Part shown: piece by piece, positions 43,202 through 51,254 of the stretch
Numbering within the stretch: the first letter of the stretch is position 1
Layout: every line of letters starts with the position of its first letter
Assembly (NCBI GenBank): GCA_000196815.1
Contig: FP929003.1
Location: forward strand, 4,177,501 to 4,241,500
From: Nitrospira defluvii
GTDB taxonomy: Bacteria; Nitrospirota; Nitrospiria; Nitrospirales; Nitrospiraceae
Reading direction: 5' to 3'
Length of the DNA stretch: 64,000 bases
Translations under genes and position numbers: made by a program
Notes under the pieces: model-generated
The model's input: the letters and a program-made list of their open reading frames with translations, nothing else
What the model was told of the DNA's origin: nothing
Database searches by the model: none

Positions 43202-45541
43202 ATGAGCGCTTCGGACAGTCAGTCAACCGATCAGTTACACTTTGTCACGATGCAAGGCTTGCTGGCCTACGGTGAGGCCCTCGCGCAACGCACATCCGGC
43301 GAGAGGTTCGTGCTGCCGCCTCCCCCGCCGCCTGCTGCCGACCGGCTGTCCCGCGCCGAAGAGGCGACCGGCCTGATCAGAACCTTCATCCAACAAGCGC
43401 AGGCCGGTCTGCCCAGCGCCGAGGCCTATCGCACGGCACGCCAGGCCGTCATAAGCGACGCGTGCGGAGGCGACCCGCTGGTCTTCTTTGCCGCCTGGAA
43501 CCGGCTCCTGGCTCGCGGCGAACTCGCCCCATTGTATCGCGCGCCGATCGGCGCCACGCAGAAGCCAGCGCATCGCCGCCCGGTCGCCATCGTGCCACGC
43601 ACTCAATTGACCCCACAGTTGGCCGAGGGCCGTATTGTCCTGGATCTGGGTGATGACCGGTTCTGGCTGCTTCCCCGCGACCTCGGCGACCGCACGCTGT
43701 TTCTCACGATGCGCCACGGGGTCTCGGAAGTCGAGAGCAAGACCCATCGAGTGGGCCGGCGGCTGGCCAATGTCCTGGATGCCGACCGCGGGATACCCAG
43801 GGCGGAGGCCGTCGGCGCGGCCCTGGCTCGAATGGTGGGCGTGGTGGGACAGCAATTGGGTTATCTGCAGTTGCGCAACTATCTGGATCCGCGCACGTTC
43901 CTGCATCTCATCAGCCATAGTCCGAACACGGAACAACTCTGCCGGCGCATCACGAAGGCCTTGATTCGCGACCGGACGGATGCCGTGCATCCCCACATCG
44001 AGGCCACGTTGGAGTCGCAAGATTTCGGCTGGGTCACCGGCATGGAAAAACAGGCGGAGATCGACATGGCCGCGCAGGCCTTCGGCGTCGATGCCAAGAC
44101 CGCCAAGCGGCTCATCAAACATCCCTTCTATAGCTATCCGGGCGGGCATTCGTTCTTCGATCTCTATATCGACGTGATCGACGGACTACACCGGCTGGGC
44201 CGTGCCCATCCCGGAGAAGTGCTCTGCCTCTATACCCACAGTTCGACCCTGCGCGCGCTGCGTATCTATCTGGACCCGCGTCCGTTCCGCGAAGCGTTTT
44301 CCGAATTCGGCGAATACAAGGAGGGACAGGACAATGTGGTCCTCCTCACGCTGGAGAACGGTAAACTCTCCGGTTACTCCACGGCCGTCGGCCTGATTGA
44401 AAGTGAACGGGTCGCCCGCGAAGCCTGGGTGACGGTCGAGCGGGAGCGGAGCCAGCGCGTCACACTCAAGCCTCAACGCATCAAGCGCCTCCTGGCACTC
44501 GTGTCGGGCGGGGATTTCGGCGGCGGCGGGGCGGCGCTGAAAGAATTGCGCGTGACCGGAAACCGCTTCGGCCTGGAGGTCTTTTTTGTCCGGCACGGCT
44601 TCCTCGGATTGGCGAACAACTGGATCGATCCCGTCACGGAGGAAGACACCCGCGGCATGGGCAGCCATGCCAGCAGCCCCATCGGCAGCAGCCGTTTCGA
44701 AGATTTCAAAGATGAAGAGGTTCAACGCGCCGCCATGCGATCTCTTGCGCCCTATCTCGCAGACTCGGCGCTCGTGGTGCTGGGAGGTGACGGCAGCCTG
44801 CGAGGCGCCCGGGCGATTCACGAGACCTACGGGGTGCAGGTCGTCGGCATTCCCGGCACCATCGACAACAACATCGCCGGCACCACCTCCCTGGGGTTTC
44901 ATTCGGCCATCGCGCTGGCCAATCAATCCATTGAATCCCTCAAGGCAACCAGCGCGGCCATGGGCAGCATCTTTTTCGTGGAGGTCATGGGCGCGGGGTC
45001 CGGCCACCTGGCACTGGCCTGCGCCTATCAGGCCCGGGCGGAAGGGATCCTCGTGAATGAACATCCCGATCCCGATGCCTACATTGAAGAGATCGTCCTG
45101 GGCACGTTGAAACGCACCTTGGGTGTGCCCAACAAGAGCCACATCTTTGTCGTGGCGGAGCGAACTCCCCACCGGCACCACCGGGAGGGCGGAGTCCATG
45201 GGCTGGTCGACTATGTGGCCAACACCATCGCAACCTGGCCGCAACGTCGGGAGAAGTCCGGCCACTATGCATTGGCCACGGCCACGAAGGCGACGATCCT
45301 GGGGCATACGCTCAGGGGCGCCCCCCCGACGCCGGAAGATAAAATGATCGCGCAGCATCTCGCCTACGAAACCGTCCGCAGGCTGGTCGAACAACCGGAC
45401 ACGATCGTCGGCTGCATGGTGGCGTACCACGATTCCAACCGCCTCGAAACGATTCCCCTCCACGCCGTCGCGCCCAAACCGTTCGACTGGGAGTTGTTTA
45501 CCCGCATGCACGGGACGGAGTTGGCCCCCGACAGGGTCTAG
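43202..45541 (+). CDS. Histidine-phosphatase/6-phosphofructokinase fusion protein
   Basis: This 779-residue protein has an unrecognised N-terminal part (about 1-160), a histidine-phosphatase domain, and a PFK-1-type domain from about 428. The phosphatase has the RHG motif (H172) and a second His in LYTHSSTLRAL (H346). The PFK domain keeps VVLGGDGSLRG (528) and PGTIDN (551); Gly residues at both indicate ATP over pyrophosphate as donor. Odd points are GGDFGGGG (usually GGDAPGMN), DNN (usually DND) and EVMGAGSGHLAL (usually EVMGRHAGWLAL). It could both make and remove fructose 1,6-bisphosphate, or the phosphatase could regulate the kinase. The true function is unknown. Confidence 0.88.
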   Translation: MSASDSQSTDQLHFVTMQGLLAYGEALAQRTSGERFVLPPPPPPAADRLSRAEEATGLIRTFIQQAQAGLPSAEAYRTARQAVISDACGGDPLVFFAAWNRLLARGELAPLYRAPIGATQKPAHRRPVAIVPRTQLTPQLAEGRIVLDLGDDRFWLLPRDLGDRTLFLTMRHGVSEVESKTHRVGRRLANVLDADRGIPRAEAVGAALARMVGVVGQQLGYLQLRNYLDPRTFLHLISHSPNTEQLCRRITKALIRDRTDAVHPHIEATLESQDFGWVTGMEKQAEIDMAAQAFGVDAKTAKRLIKHPFYSYPGGHSFFDLYIDVIDGLHRLGRAHPGEVLCLYTHSSTLRALRIYLDPRPFREAFSEFGEYKEGQDNVVLLTLENGKLSGYSTAVGLIESERVAREAWVTVERERSQRVTLKPQRIKRLLALVSGGDFGGGGAALKELRVTGNRFGLEVFFVRHGFLGLANNWIDPVTEEDTRGMGSHASSPIGSSRFEDFKDEEVQRAAMRSLAPYLADSALVVLGGDGSLRGARAIHETYGVQVVGIPGTIDNNIAGTTSLGFHSAIALANQSIESLKATSAAMGSIFFVEVMGAGSGHLALACAYQARAEGILVNEHPDPDAYIEEIVLGTLKRTLGVPNKSHIFVVAERTPHRHHREGGVHGLVDYVANTIATWPQRREKSGHYALATATKATILGHTLRGAPPTPEDKMIAQHLAYETVRRLVEQPDTIVGCMVAYHDSNRLETIPLHAVAPKPFDWELFTRMHGTELAPDRV

Positions 45542-45582
45542 CCCGGATGATTCATGAATGCCGTTGCGAAGCGTTCGAAACT

Positions 45583-45648
45583 GAAGCCCACCGGGGCTTC
45601 TCGCGGGGCGCACGGCGCGATGAGATAGATCGCGCCACGTCTGTGCGC
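45583..45648. other. Structured intergenic region with two hairpins
   Basis: GAAGCCC-ACCG-GGGCTTC at 45583-45600 is a perfect 7-bp hairpin 42 bp after the fusion gene's stop. A second, larger one follows: outer arms gcgcac/gtgcgc (45608-45613, 45643-45648) enclose ggcgcgat/atcgcgcc (45614-45621, 45629-45636). They may form a terminator pair or a small RNA. The rest of the 277-bp gap to the ribonuclease gene shows no gene. Confidence 0.45.
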
Positions 45649-45818
45649 GCCGGCGAGTTGGTGAGCCGGCCGGTTCTTGATATCGCCATCCATGCCAGTC
45701 CGTCGAGGAGGCCGAACGAGAACAGCTCCGCCGGGCGAGAGGATCGGACGGCGTAGCACGTTGACCCCTCCCATGTGACATGTTAGGGTCGTCCTGTTGA
45801 TGCCACCGGTTGCGAATC

Positions 45819-46283
45819 ATGATGTCCATTCGACGCATCACACGGCTTCTTCTCTGGCTCAGCGCCACAGTCGCGCTCTCTCTGGGCGTCTCCTTCGCGG
45901 CAGAACCGGGCCAGACATTCCTCGATGCGCCGACCCCGACCCTCACACCGGTTCCTGATCAGACGCCGCAGACGCAGAACGGGTCGATCCGCGCCGGACC
46001 CCCGACCACCACGCGCAGCGACCAAACATCCATACCACTCTTCGCGCGAGAGACGCTAAGCGCCATTGAGACGCGACACGGCGAGCCGCCGCCGGGATAC
46101 ATCGGTGGACGCACCTTTCAGAATCGTGAACGTGTACTGCCCCGCGGGCGTTATCGCGAGTACGATGTGCACCCCAAGGTGCCGGGAAAGAATCGAGGCG
46201 CTGAACGGATCGTCATTGATCAACGCACCGGCAAGGCCTATTACACCGCCGACCACTACCGGACATTTGTTCCGATGAATTGA
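45819..46283 (+). CDS. Exported guanyl-type ribonuclease (RNase Sa/barnase family)
   Basis: A signal peptide (RLLLWLSATVALSLGVSFAA) is followed by a Pro/Thr-rich linker, then a ribonuclease domain (about 75-154). The sequence FQNRERVLPRGRYREYDV ... GAERIVID ... GKAYYTADHYRTF matches Streptomyces RNase Sa, with the catalytic Glu (E114), Arg (R130) and His (H147) all kept. The enzyme cuts single-stranded RNA after G. The next gene, 6 bp downstream, encodes its likely inhibitor, a barstar. The enzyme may act as an anti-competitor toxin or in nutrient scavenging. Confidence 0.88.
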   Translation: MMSIRRITRLLLWLSATVALSLGVSFAAEPGQTFLDAPTPTLTPVPDQTPQTQNGSIRAGPPTTTRSDQTSIPLFARETLSAIETRHGEPPPGYIGGRTFQNRERVLPRGRYREYDVHPKVPGKNRGAERIVIDQRTGKAYYTADHYRTFVPMN

Positions 46284-46289
46284 GGAGAC

Positions 46290-46826
46290 ATGTCGCTCAT
46301 TGCCCTCCAATCGATCAAGAAACCCTGGGCGCATCTCCTGGTGCATGCCGAAGGGGAGGCGCTCGATAAACTTCTCTCCGTCCCCGCGCACTTCGTCACC
46401 AAAACCATCTCCGGCAAGAAATGTAGAACGAAGGCGGGCCTGCTGGATGAATTCAGCCGGGTCTTCTCGTTTCCGGACTACTTCGGCCACAACTGGGATG
46501 CCCTCGAAGAATGTTTGGCCGACTTGGACTGGCTTCCGGCCAAGGGTTACCTCGTGGTGGTGACCGAAGCGGATCAAGTGCTGACCAAGCCGGACGAAGA
46601 AGACGACTTTGAAACCTTCGTTGAGATCTTGAGCGAAGCCGGTGAAGCCTGGAGCCTGAAGGAATCCGACGACGCGACGGGAGACGGCCTGCCGTTTCAC
46701 GCCGTGCTGGCCGTCTCCGATCGCCATAAACGGAGCCGCCACAATTGGTTCGCGCCGCCGTTGGCCATGGAACGCAAACCCTCAAAGTCCGGGCCGGCCA
46801 AGGGCGCCAAAAAACCCGCGCGGTAG
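46290..46826 (+). CDS. Barstar-family ribonuclease inhibitor
   Basis: A 178-residue cytosolic protein with the barstar core KCRTKAGLLDEFSRVFSF and YFGHNWDALEECLADLDWL (about 44-88), which holds the Asp/Glu face that plugs the ribonuclease active site. A GAGGAG site precedes the ATG. The C terminus is a basic tail (ERKPSKSGPAKGAKKPAR), unusual for barstars, which are about 90 residues. The gene is coupled to the ribonuclease gene; together they form a toxin/immunity-like pair. Confidence 0.88.
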   Translation: MSLIALQSIKKPWAHLLVHAEGEALDKLLSVPAHFVTKTISGKKCRTKAGLLDEFSRVFSFPDYFGHNWDALEECLADLDWLPAKGYLVVVTEADQVLTKPDEEDDFETFVEILSEAGEAWSLKESDDATGDGLPFHAVLAVSDRHKRSRHNWFAPPLAMERKPSKSGPAKGAKKPAR

Positions 46827-46862
46827 ATAGTCGACTCAATCCATTTACGCCAGGAGGTTACG

Positions 46863-47270
46863 ATGGGACTTCTCGATCAACTCGGACAGGCGGCAGCCGG
46901 CATGATGGGGGGCGGCGATAAGAACCCTGTGATGCAAGCCGTGCTCGGACTCCTCGGGCAGAATAGTTCCGTCGGCGGGCTGAGTGGACTCGTGCAGGCG
47001 TTTCAGAAGAACGGCCTGGGAGATATCGTGAATTCCTGGGTCGGTACAGGAAAGAACCTGCCGATTTCTGCGGAACAGATCCAGCAGGGCTTAGGCGGCG
47101 ACCTTCTGAAGCAACTGGCGTCTCAGGCGGGATTGAGCTCGGAAGCAACCGGGGGCCAATTGGCCAATCTGCTTCCCGGGCTCATCGATAAGCTGACCCC
47201 GGACGGCAAGATGCCGGACACCACCTTGATTGAACAGGGATTAAATCTCTTGCGAGGAAAACTCGGGTAA
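46863..47270 (+). CDS. YidB-like (DUF937) protein
   Basis: The ATG has an AGGAGG site 6 bp upstream. This 135-residue protein has the DUF937 pattern of Gly-rich amphipathic helices: GLLDQLGQAAAGMMGGG, VLGLLGQNSSVGGLSGLVQAF, GLGDIVNSWVGTGKNLPIS, and a closing PDTTLIEQGLNLLRG. Known relatives are small soluble proteins of unknown activity. A hairpin lies 9 bp after its stop. Confidence 0.85.
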   Translation: MGLLDQLGQAAAGMMGGGDKNPVMQAVLGLLGQNSSVGGLSGLVQAFQKNGLGDIVNSWVGTGKNLPISAEQIQQGLGGDLLKQLASQAGLSSEATGGQLANLLPGLIDKLTPDGKMPDTTLIEQGLNLLRGKLG

Positions 47271-47279
47271 GACTCGATG

Positions 47280-47305
47280 CCCGGCACTCGTTCCAAAGTG
47301 CCGGG
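47280..47305 (+). terminator. Hairpin after the YidB-like gene
   Basis: Arms cccggcact (47280-47288) and agtgccggg (47297-47305) are exactly complementary over 9 bp, with an 8-base loop. It lies 9 bp past the YidB-like stop and is followed by a convergent gene's end. The T tract is short, so its strength is uncertain. Confidence 0.6.
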
Positions 47306-47322
47306 TGACCTTCGGCTCCAGA

Positions 47323-47565
47323 CTAGCAGAGGGACCACAACCGCCCCATCACCCGTTGTGCCCACCGCGTCAGTCCCCAGGAGAGGTCGTGCATGCGGGA
47401 GAGCAGCCAAACTCTCGGCGTAACGACTTTTCCCACGCTTGCGCTCAACGACGTGAAATGATCGCCACAGAGCCCATGCGTTTCACTGGGATCCTCCAAC
47501 GGGAATTTCTCCCGCAGAAACGCCGGCTTCCCATCTCGCACACACCAGGCACAAAGCACTTTCAC
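47323..47565 (-). CDS. CxxC mini-protein A, unknown function
   Basis: The GTG at 47565 has a GGAG at 7 bp, and begins the shared start MKVLCAWC. The 80-residue protein shows KVLCAWC, LREKFPLEDPSETHGLCGDH: three Cys and a His that could bind zinc or iron. The last 40 residues contain several Trp. It is a paralogue of the protein at 47801-48031, with the same pattern MKV-[IL]-C-x-WC ... REK ... ETHG-x-C-x-DH. The function is unknown. Confidence 0.65.
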   Translation of the reverse strand: MKVLCAWCVRDGKPAFLREKFPLEDPSETHGLCGDHFTSLSASVGKVVTPRVWLLSRMHDLSWGLTRWAQRVMGRLWSLC

Positions 47566-47800
47566 AGCATTACTCCGTTCGTTGCGATACGGCCAGCCAC
47601 ATTGAAGGCGCAAGAGTCGCACCAGCGGGCAGCGACCGAGAGGTATTCAATGTTTTCAGCAGGATCGTTCGCGTGAGCCGGAACGATTCTGTCCGGTACG
47701 GCCGTCAACCGCGTGGCATTCCGGCAGCGAGTGACGTTTTTTGTCGTTCCAGGTTGGAAAACCCAAACGCGAGGGCGAGAACAACTCCGCAAGCATCTAA

Positions 47801-48031
47801 TCATTCATAATAGGCCACGGCGGCCAGATCGCTTCGACGGACCACGACAGATTCATGGCGCGGGAGCGAGCCTTCATTATATCCGGGCACCAGTGGATCC
47901 CGGGCGACACTCATTCTCTGGAGGTGGTCGGAGCAGATTCCGTGGGTCTCGCGCAAGTCGGCGAACGGAGCCTTTTCACGGACCACCCCGGATCGGCCCT
48001 CACCCTGACACCAGGAACAGATCACTTTCAT
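47801..48031 (-). CDS. CxxC mini-protein B, unknown function
   Basis: The ATG at 48031 follows an AGGAG at 7 bp. The 76-residue protein has KVICSWCQGEG, REKAPFADLRETHGICSDHLQRM: the same CxxC plus ETHG-x-C-x-DH arrangement as its neighbour. It may be a small metal-binding or redox adaptor. Both genes lie on the strand opposite to hemL, divergent from it. Confidence 0.65.
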   Translation of the reverse strand: MKVICSWCQGEGRSGVVREKAPFADLRETHGICSDHLQRMSVARDPLVPGYNEGSLPRHESVVVRRSDLAAVAYYE

Positions 48032-48298
48032 CGTGTTCTCCTACGCAGTGATACCCAAGACTCAGCAAGACCTACGCCATATCGTCTGACGCCCCTAACT
48101 CTTTGTTTCTCTGTCGTAACATTGCCATAGCGCACCCTGGAGATAGAGAGGGTGTATCTATTCAGATAACGTGATGTATCGAATCAGAACCTGACATAGA
48201 TGTGACCTTCACCTCTTGGAAGAACGTGCACAATTGACCGTTTTTATTTTCCCGTGGTAGGTTTGGCGCCCCAACTCACGGCTCGATGAAAGAGGCCC

Positions 48299-49582
48299 AT
48301 GAAAACACAACGATCGGAACAACTCTTCGCAGACGCGCAACTCACCATTCCCGGCGGGGTGAACAGCCCGGTTCGGGCCTTTCGCTCAGTAGGCGGGCAA
48401 CCTCGTTTCATCGCACGCGCCAAAGGCTCACGGCTCTACGACGTCGACGGGAATAGCTATATCGACTATGTCCTGTCCTGGGGACCGATGATTCTCGGCC
48501 ATGCGCCGGCGACCGTCACCAAGGCCATTCAACAGGCCGCGGCAAACGGGACCAGCTACGGCGCGCCGACCGAGTTGGAAATTCACCTGGCGACGATGAT
48601 TCGCGAGGCCCTGCCGTCCATGGAGATGGTCCGTCTGGTGAGTTCAGGGACCGAAGCGGTCATGAGCGCCATTCGAGTCGCCCGCGCCTACACGAAACGC
48701 GACGGCATCCTGAAGTTCGAAGGTTGTTATCACGGCCACAGCGACTACCTCCTGGCCAAGGCAGGGTCAGGTCTCACGACGCTCGGCATTCCCGACTGTC
48801 CCGGTGTGCCGGAAGACTTCACCAAGCACACGTTGACCGCACCCTATAACGACCTGGCCACCACGGAAAAACTGATCAAGAAGCATTACCGCCAGCTCGC
48901 CTGTGTCATTGTCGAACCGATCGCCGGAAACATGGGCGTGATTCCGCCCTCGCCGGAGTTCTTGCACGGCCTCCGCAAGCTGACCGATGCTCACGGCATG
49001 TTGCTGATTTTCGACGAGGTCATCTCAGGATTCCGCGTGCAATACGGCGGCGCGCAAACGCTCTACGACATCAAACCTGATCTCACGATCCTGGGGAAAA
49101 TTATCGGCGGAGGACTTCCGGTGGGTGCTTACGGCGGCGCGAAAGACATTATGAAGATGATTGCCCCGTCCGGACCGGTCTATCAGGCAGGCACGTTGTC
49201 GGGGAACCCGCTGGCTGTTACGGCCGGCATCGAAACGCTGAAGCGCCTCAAGAAACCAGGCACCTACGAACAGCTCGAACAGCGTTCGGTGGCCCTCTCG
49301 GAGGGATTGGGGAATGCCGCGCGAAAGGCCGGGGTTCCGCTCACGCAAACCCGCGTCAGTTCAATGATGTGCGCGTTCTTCACTCAGGGGCCGGTCACGG
49401 ATTGGGCCTCGGCCAAGAAAGCCGACACCAAGGCGTACGCGAAGTTCTTTCATCAGATGCTGGACGCCGGGATTTACCTGGCCCCGTCGCAGTTCGAAGC
49501 CGCGTTCGTGTCCGTAGCCCATACGCCCAAAGACATCGACCGCACGATCAGCGCCGCTCAAGCCGCGCTCAAGAACCTCTAA
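48299..49582 (+). CDS. hemL: Glutamate-1-semialdehyde 2,1-aminomutase
   Basis: HemL converts glutamate-1-semialdehyde to 5-aminolevulinate, the first committed tetrapyrrole precursor in the C5 pathway. The 427-residue protein has GGVNSPVRAF at the start, the fold-type I PLP-binding features GCYHGHSDYLL and LIFDEVISGFRV, and the PLP-binding Lys within LGKIIGGGLPVGAYGG. A GTLSGNPL motif follows. It would feed haem and sirohaem for the cytochromes. The gene is monocistronic. Confidence 0.96.
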   Translation: MKTQRSEQLFADAQLTIPGGVNSPVRAFRSVGGQPRFIARAKGSRLYDVDGNSYIDYVLSWGPMILGHAPATVTKAIQQAAANGTSYGAPTELEIHLATMIREALPSMEMVRLVSSGTEAVMSAIRVARAYTKRDGILKFEGCYHGHSDYLLAKAGSGLTTLGIPDCPGVPEDFTKHTLTAPYNDLATTEKLIKKHYRQLACVIVEPIAGNMGVIPPSPEFLHGLRKLTDAHGMLLIFDEVISGFRVQYGGAQTLYDIKPDLTILGKIIGGGLPVGAYGGAKDIMKMIAPSGPVYQAGTLSGNPLAVTAGIETLKRLKKPGTYEQLEQRSVALSEGLGNAARKAGVPLTQTRVSSMMCAFFTQGPVTDWASAKKADTKAYAKFFHQMLDAGIYLAPSQFEAAFVSVAHTPKDIDRTISAAQAALKNL

Positions 49583-49617
49583 CACGGAATTGAGAGCCCA
49601 GGCGGCGCTCGTCTCTC

Positions 49618-49730
49618 GTGAAACGTCGTTCGTAAAGCCACTTCCGTATCTGAAGCGATACGAATTGCATCCATTCGGATACAGACCCGGTATCCGGACC
49701 GGACCCAGCGCTTCACGAACGACGGTTCAC
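49618..49730. repeat. Short inverted-repeat element (GTCGTTCGTGAAG family), miniature copy
   Basis: The 20-bp arms at 49618-49637 and 49711-49730 (read inward, GTGAAACGTCGTTCGTAAAG and GTGAACCGTCGTTCGTGAAG) match at 18 of 20 positions. About 73 bp lie between them, with no gene. The arms share their GTCGTTCG core with the element enclosing the four-helix-bundle gene at 59325-59757. Confidence 0.65.
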
Positions 49731-49743
49731 GATTCACGACCGT

Positions 49744-49977
49744 TTACTCGTCGTCGTCCTCGTCGTCCATCTCCAACGCTTCCTGCCGCTTCTGTTCTTC
49801 CATCGCGTTGTGCAGGAGCATGCGGACAAACATCGAATAGAGCGAGCCTTTTTCCAACGTCCCACCGGGGGGAATCGCAATCTTGCCTTCCTTGATCATG
49901 CGATCCATCCAGGCCTTCTGATCCGGAGCGATCAAGATCGGCACCTCGACCAGCCCCACTTTTCCAAACATATCCAT
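49744..49977 (-). CDS. Conserved small cytosolic protein, unknown function
   Basis: This 77-residue protein begins MDMFGKVGLVEVPILIAPDQK and ends with a run of Asp/Glu (EMDDEDDDE). The ATG has an AGGAG at 8 bp. A central amphipathic helix (GSLYSMFVRMLLHNAMEEQK) is present. It is acidic and soluble, and looks conserved rather than random, but no family is recognised. Confidence 0.55.
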   Translation of the reverse strand: MDMFGKVGLVEVPILIAPDQKAWMDRMIKEGKIAIPPGGTLEKGSLYSMFVRMLLHNAMEEQKRQEALEMDDEDDDE

Positions 49978-50166
49978 GAGCGGCTCTCCTGTAGTAGTTC
50001 GTAAAATGCCCTTAAGAGCGAATGGTTTATAGCTGATAGGACGAGAAGAAGAGCGTCCGAAACCCTACCATTCGCTATTGGCCATCAGCCATAAGCGCTG
50101 CATCCGAGGGGCATTTGAGCACGCGGTTTTTCGGCTTGTCAACCGCAGCCATCAATGATCGTCGCA

Positions 50167-50182
50167 TGGCACAGAGCGTGCT
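50167..50182 (+). promoter_or_regulatory. Possible sigma-54 (-24/-12) promoter
   Basis: TGGCACAGAGCGTGCT has GG and GC dinucleotides exactly 10 bp apart, as in the TGGCAC-N5-TTGC consensus, but the -12 element has G in place of T. It lies 35 bp before the nuclease gene start. The NtrC-type regulator at 28472-29830 could act here, though no enhancer was found. Confidence 0.3.
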
Positions 50183-50217
50183 TCGTCCGACCCCGAACAT
50201 CCGGAGGACGTCTTTCC

Positions 50218-50847
50218 ATGCCGCACAGAAACGAACGTGTTGCCCGCCTGCTCAGCCAGTTCACGCTGCTGTTATTAGTCGCCTCACCCGCCTCGCCCGC
50301 CATCAGTGCCGTGGAAGAAAGCCGTTCCACCCTGCATACCTATACGCCGGCAACCACCAACGATCCGGGGCCGTTTCACTGCAACGACTGTTGGGGGGTG
50401 AAACCGGAGCAACGTCAGCCGCTGCCCCAACATCAGACGCCACGGTATCGGCGTGGTCATCATGAGCGGGGGCCTAGACCGCACAAGAATCCTTTCGCAA
50501 AAAAATCTCGTTTCCACAGCCGTGGCCTTCGGTCCCTTCCCCGTCACGCGCTGTCGATGGGAGGATTCGAGCGGACCGTGGAACCCTGGCAAGTCCGAAC
50601 CGTCGATGGCGATACGATCCGCTACGGCACCGATCGCATCCGCATTCGTGGATACAACGCGCCGGAGATGTCGGAACCTGGCGGCCGGGAAGCTGCCATC
50701 AGGCTGGAGCAATTGATGCAGGAGGGAACCATCGACATCGTTCCCCACGGCCGCGATGTCTACGGCCGCACCCTGGCCGATGTCTTCGTGAACGGACAGA
50801 ACGTGGCCGAGGTGATGACAGGGGAGGGGTTTGGGCGGAGGGGGTAG
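50218..50847 (+). CDS. Exported thermonuclease-type (SNase) nuclease
   Basis: The ATG at 50218 has a GGAGG at 9 bp and begins a signal peptide ending near PAISA; the frame to 50155 is not needed. The 209-residue protein has a long unfolded Pro/His-rich linker (about 35-120). The SNase domain follows: TVDGDTIRYG (calcium Asp), RIRIRGYNAPEMSEPGG (the Arg and Glu of the active site), and GRDVYGRTLADVFVNG (second catalytic Arg). It hydrolyses DNA and RNA in the periplasm or medium. Confidence 0.85.
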   Translation: MPHRNERVARLLSQFTLLLLVASPASPAISAVEESRSTLHTYTPATTNDPGPFHCNDCWGVKPEQRQPLPQHQTPRYRRGHHERGPRPHKNPFAKKSRFHSRGLRSLPRHALSMGGFERTVEPWQVRTVDGDTIRYGTDRIRIRGYNAPEMSEPGGREAAIRLEQLMQEGTIDIVPHGRDVYGRTLADVFVNGQNVAEVMTGEGFGRRG

Positions 50848-50917
50848 CGGATATGTGAAGCATCCTACGTGCAACGCCGAGACTAGATGGGGCAGGTGAA
50901 TCCCGGCGTGTCATTGG

Positions 50918-50970
50918 TTGACCGCGTGGCAGCGCTGACGTACAATTTGTACGATTAGTGCAATTCGTAC
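50918..50970 (+). promoter_or_regulatory. Promoter and operator of the toxin-antitoxin operon
   Basis: TTGACC (50918-50923), a 17-bp spacer, and TACAAT (50941-50946) form a good sigma-70 promoter. Two 13-bp near-palindromes, GTACAATTTGTAC (50940-50952) and GTGCAATTCGTAC (50958-50970), lie over the -10 and just after it, 18 bp apart, about two helical turns. This is the expected binding arrangement for antitoxin dimers that shut off their own promoter. The first gene starts at 50995. Confidence 0.8.
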
Positions 50971-50994
50971 TTCTAGCGTGAGAAAGAGGTCCCC

Positions 50995-51249
50995 ATGGCT
51001 CATCTGCCGGCCAGTAAAGTCAGAGAAGGATTCGCAGATACGATCAATCGCGCAGCCTATGCAAAAGAACGTGTCGTGGTGCGTCGACGCGGAAAAGAAG
51101 TTGCTGCGGTGGTGCCGATTGAAGACCTGCGACTCCTCGAGGAATTGGAAGATCGTGTCGATCTTGTTGATGCCCGCGCGGCGCTGGCCGAGACGAAGAA
51201 AAAGGGCGCTAAGTCATTGGATGCGATAATCAAGGATCTTGACCTCTAA
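50995..51249 (+). CDS. Antitoxin of the Phd/YefM family
   Basis: This 84-residue protein starts MAHLPASKVREGFADTINRA, with the typical DNA-binding strand-helix element, VVVRRRGKEVAAVVPIEDL, and a C-terminal charged helix that would wrap the toxin. It has a GAGAAAGAGG site. It neutralises the RelE-type toxin next to it and represses the promoter described above. The two stops/starts are 5 bp apart. Confidence 0.9.
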   Translation: MAHLPASKVREGFADTINRAAYAKERVVVRRRGKEVAAVVPIEDLRLLEELEDRVDLVDARAALAETKKKGAKSLDAIIKDLDL

Positions 51250-51254
51250 CCGAC

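Noticed and set aside
44186-45946. A 586-residue minus-strand frame opposite the PFK fusion
   Set aside because: The plus strand has clear domain motifs. The minus frame has none and is a GC-rich shadow.
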